Assembly: GCA_900455085.1 (NCBI GenBank)
Contig: UGTZ01000001.1
Coordinates: forward strand, 2,076,501-2,140,500
Direction: 5' to 3'
Source: Providencia rettgeri
Lineage (GTDB): Bacteria; Pseudomonadota; Gammaproteobacteria; Enterobacterales; Enterobacteriaceae
Length of the DNA stretch: 64,000 nucleotides
Positions within the stretch are counted from its first letter, which is position 1; each line of letters opens with the position of its first letter. The notes beneath the pieces are model-generated. The model did no database searches. It was not told the origin of the DNA and saw nothing but the letters and a program-made list of their open reading frames with translations. Shown one piece after another: positions 63,279-64,000 of the stretch. Made by a program: the position numbers and the translations under genes.

Positions 63279-63343
63279 CTAAGTAATAGCAAGCTAATGA
63301 TTTCAAAAAAGTTAATTTTGTGAAGTAATCTTTATTTCCAGTA

Positions 63344-63362
63344 AGAAATGATTTCCATTTTC
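63344..63362 (+). promoter_or_regulatory. Possible Fur box upstream of tonB-like gene
   Basis: AGAAATGATTTCCATTTTC matches the Fur consensus at 12 of 19 positions, keeping the central AATGAT...CATT halves. It lies 60 bases before the start. It is much weaker than the site before chaN. Confidence 0.4.
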
Positions 63363-63421
63363 ATTTGTTATTAATTATCATTTTGCATTTATACATAAAT
63401 ACGTCAGTGCATAAGATAAAA

Positions 63422-64000
63422 ATGAGTATAACAACATTTGAAAATGAGTATTTAAGGCGAACAACGAAGATAAGTGGGGGCTTCGCATTGGCAATTGCTC
63501 TTCATATTGGGGTTGTTGGGTTGTATATATGGGTAACTCACAATCAACAATGGGATGAGTTATTGCCTCCGCCATCAGTGGTGATGGAGATTTCGATTGA
63601 ATCGCAAGCCGAACAATTGACAGAAGCTAACATTGGCCAACTACAAGAGTTATCGGTGGCGAGCCAGGCTCATGAAGCCCCATCGGAAGAGAAAATTATC
63701 CCACCATTAGCCATCAATGAGCAGGCTGAAGTGCAAGTCGCTAAAGCGGTGAGTACAAAACGAACTGCTGAAGTCAAAAAACAAAAGCATGAAAAGCAGG
63801 CGGTTGAACAAAAACAAGCGACTGATTCAAAAGCCAATGATGCCCCTGTCACCAGTGATGCTGCAGCGCCATTACAAACTCAAAAAATTGCCGCAGAATT
63901 TAATAGCCAGTCACAATCGGTAGATAACGCGAAAAGGCTATGGGAAGCACAAGTATTGGGGAAACTAAATAAATACAAGCGGTTTCCTGAAGACGCCGTA
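63422..64000 (+). CDS. TonB-like energy transducer (3' truncated by window end)
   Basis: This open frame of at least 193 residues continues past the window. It has one N-terminal membrane anchor (about 18-38, FALAIALHIGVVGLYIW) and a long periplasmic linker, and it runs into the start of the TonB C-terminal domain: KRLWEAQVLGKLNKYKRFPEDAV. It would pass proton-motive energy to outer-membrane iron or haem receptors. The linker is rich in Gln, Lys, Glu and Ala with few prolines, unlike the Pro-Glu/Pro-Lys stretches of E. coli TonB, so it may be a dedicated transducer like HasB. It follows chaN, consistent with a haem-uptake locus. Confidence 0.88.
   Translation, partial: MSITTFENEYLRRTTKISGGFALAIALHIGVVGLYIWVTHNQQWDELLPPPSVVMEISIESQAEQLTEANIGQLQELSVASQAHEAPSEEKIIPPLAINEQAEVQVAKAVSTKRTAEVKKQKHEKQAVEQKQATDSKANDAPVTSDAAAPLQTQKIAAEFNSQSQSVDNAKRLWEAQVLGKLNKYKRFPEDAV

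Noticed and set aside
1..64000. CRISPR arrays, IS elements, prophage, tRNA or rRNA genes
   Set aside because: No repeat-spacer series, transposase, integrase, phage gene or structural RNA pattern was recognised on either strand.

Overview
The window looks like a chromosomal segment of a gammaproteobacterium of the Morganellaceae, most probably Providencia. Grounds: AT-rich intergenic DNA, Enterobacterales gene content and gene order, and close protein matches from memory to E. coli YddG, YidA, AroP, PagP, TrhP, BaeSR, MdtABC, SpeG, PurMN, Hda, BepA, DapA, BamC, TmcA and MaeB. The genus call is inference. I see no rRNA, tRNA, CRISPR array, insertion sequence or prophage.

Layout. 0-4.5 kb holds a Tat-exported HisC-like aminotransferase and a run of small poorly known genes. 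4.5-11.3 kb holds transporters (AgcS-type alanine/glycine symporter, YddG, AroP), the phosphatase YidA, a MarA/SoxS/AarP-like activator, the small PhoQ inhibitor MgrB, and PagP. 11.3-16.3 kb holds the glycyl radical pair yjjI-yjjW, thiD and yegS. 16.7-27.8 kb holds trhP and an envelope-stress efflux operon mdtABC-baeSR, read leftward and lacking mdtD. 28-35.9 kb holds an MHS-type MFS transporter, mgtE, ppk-ppx and speG. 36-48.7 kb is the conserved block purMN / upp-uraA-hda / yfgD-bepA / perM / bcp-gcvR / dapA-bamC / purC, with PurR-type operators before purMN and purC. 48.8-52.2 kb is a five-gene ECF vitamin/metal-type transporter operon with a PPC/DUF296 protein. 52.7-58.7 kb holds yeaL, tmcA, ypfN, ybaN, an M15 peptidase, dapE and yffB. 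58.8-64 kb holds a NarP-like regulator, maeB, and an iron-regulated chaN-tonB pair; tonB runs off the end.

Four reading frames (a small secreted protein at 1.5 kb, tmcA, the NarP-like regulator and maeB) are each broken by a single-base change in a homopolymer run, and each is restored to family length by undoing one base. This looks more like uncorrected sequencing error than true gene decay, but the sequence alone cannot decide.

Most of the window is ordinary core genome. The most distinctive items are the ECF operon with two complementary degenerate ATPases and an attached PPC protein, the uncharacterised YjjI/YjjW radical enzyme pair, the CTG start of hda, the short mgrB gene, the periplasm-targeted PLP aminotransferase, and an orphan terminator at 3.4 kb that may mark a small RNA.
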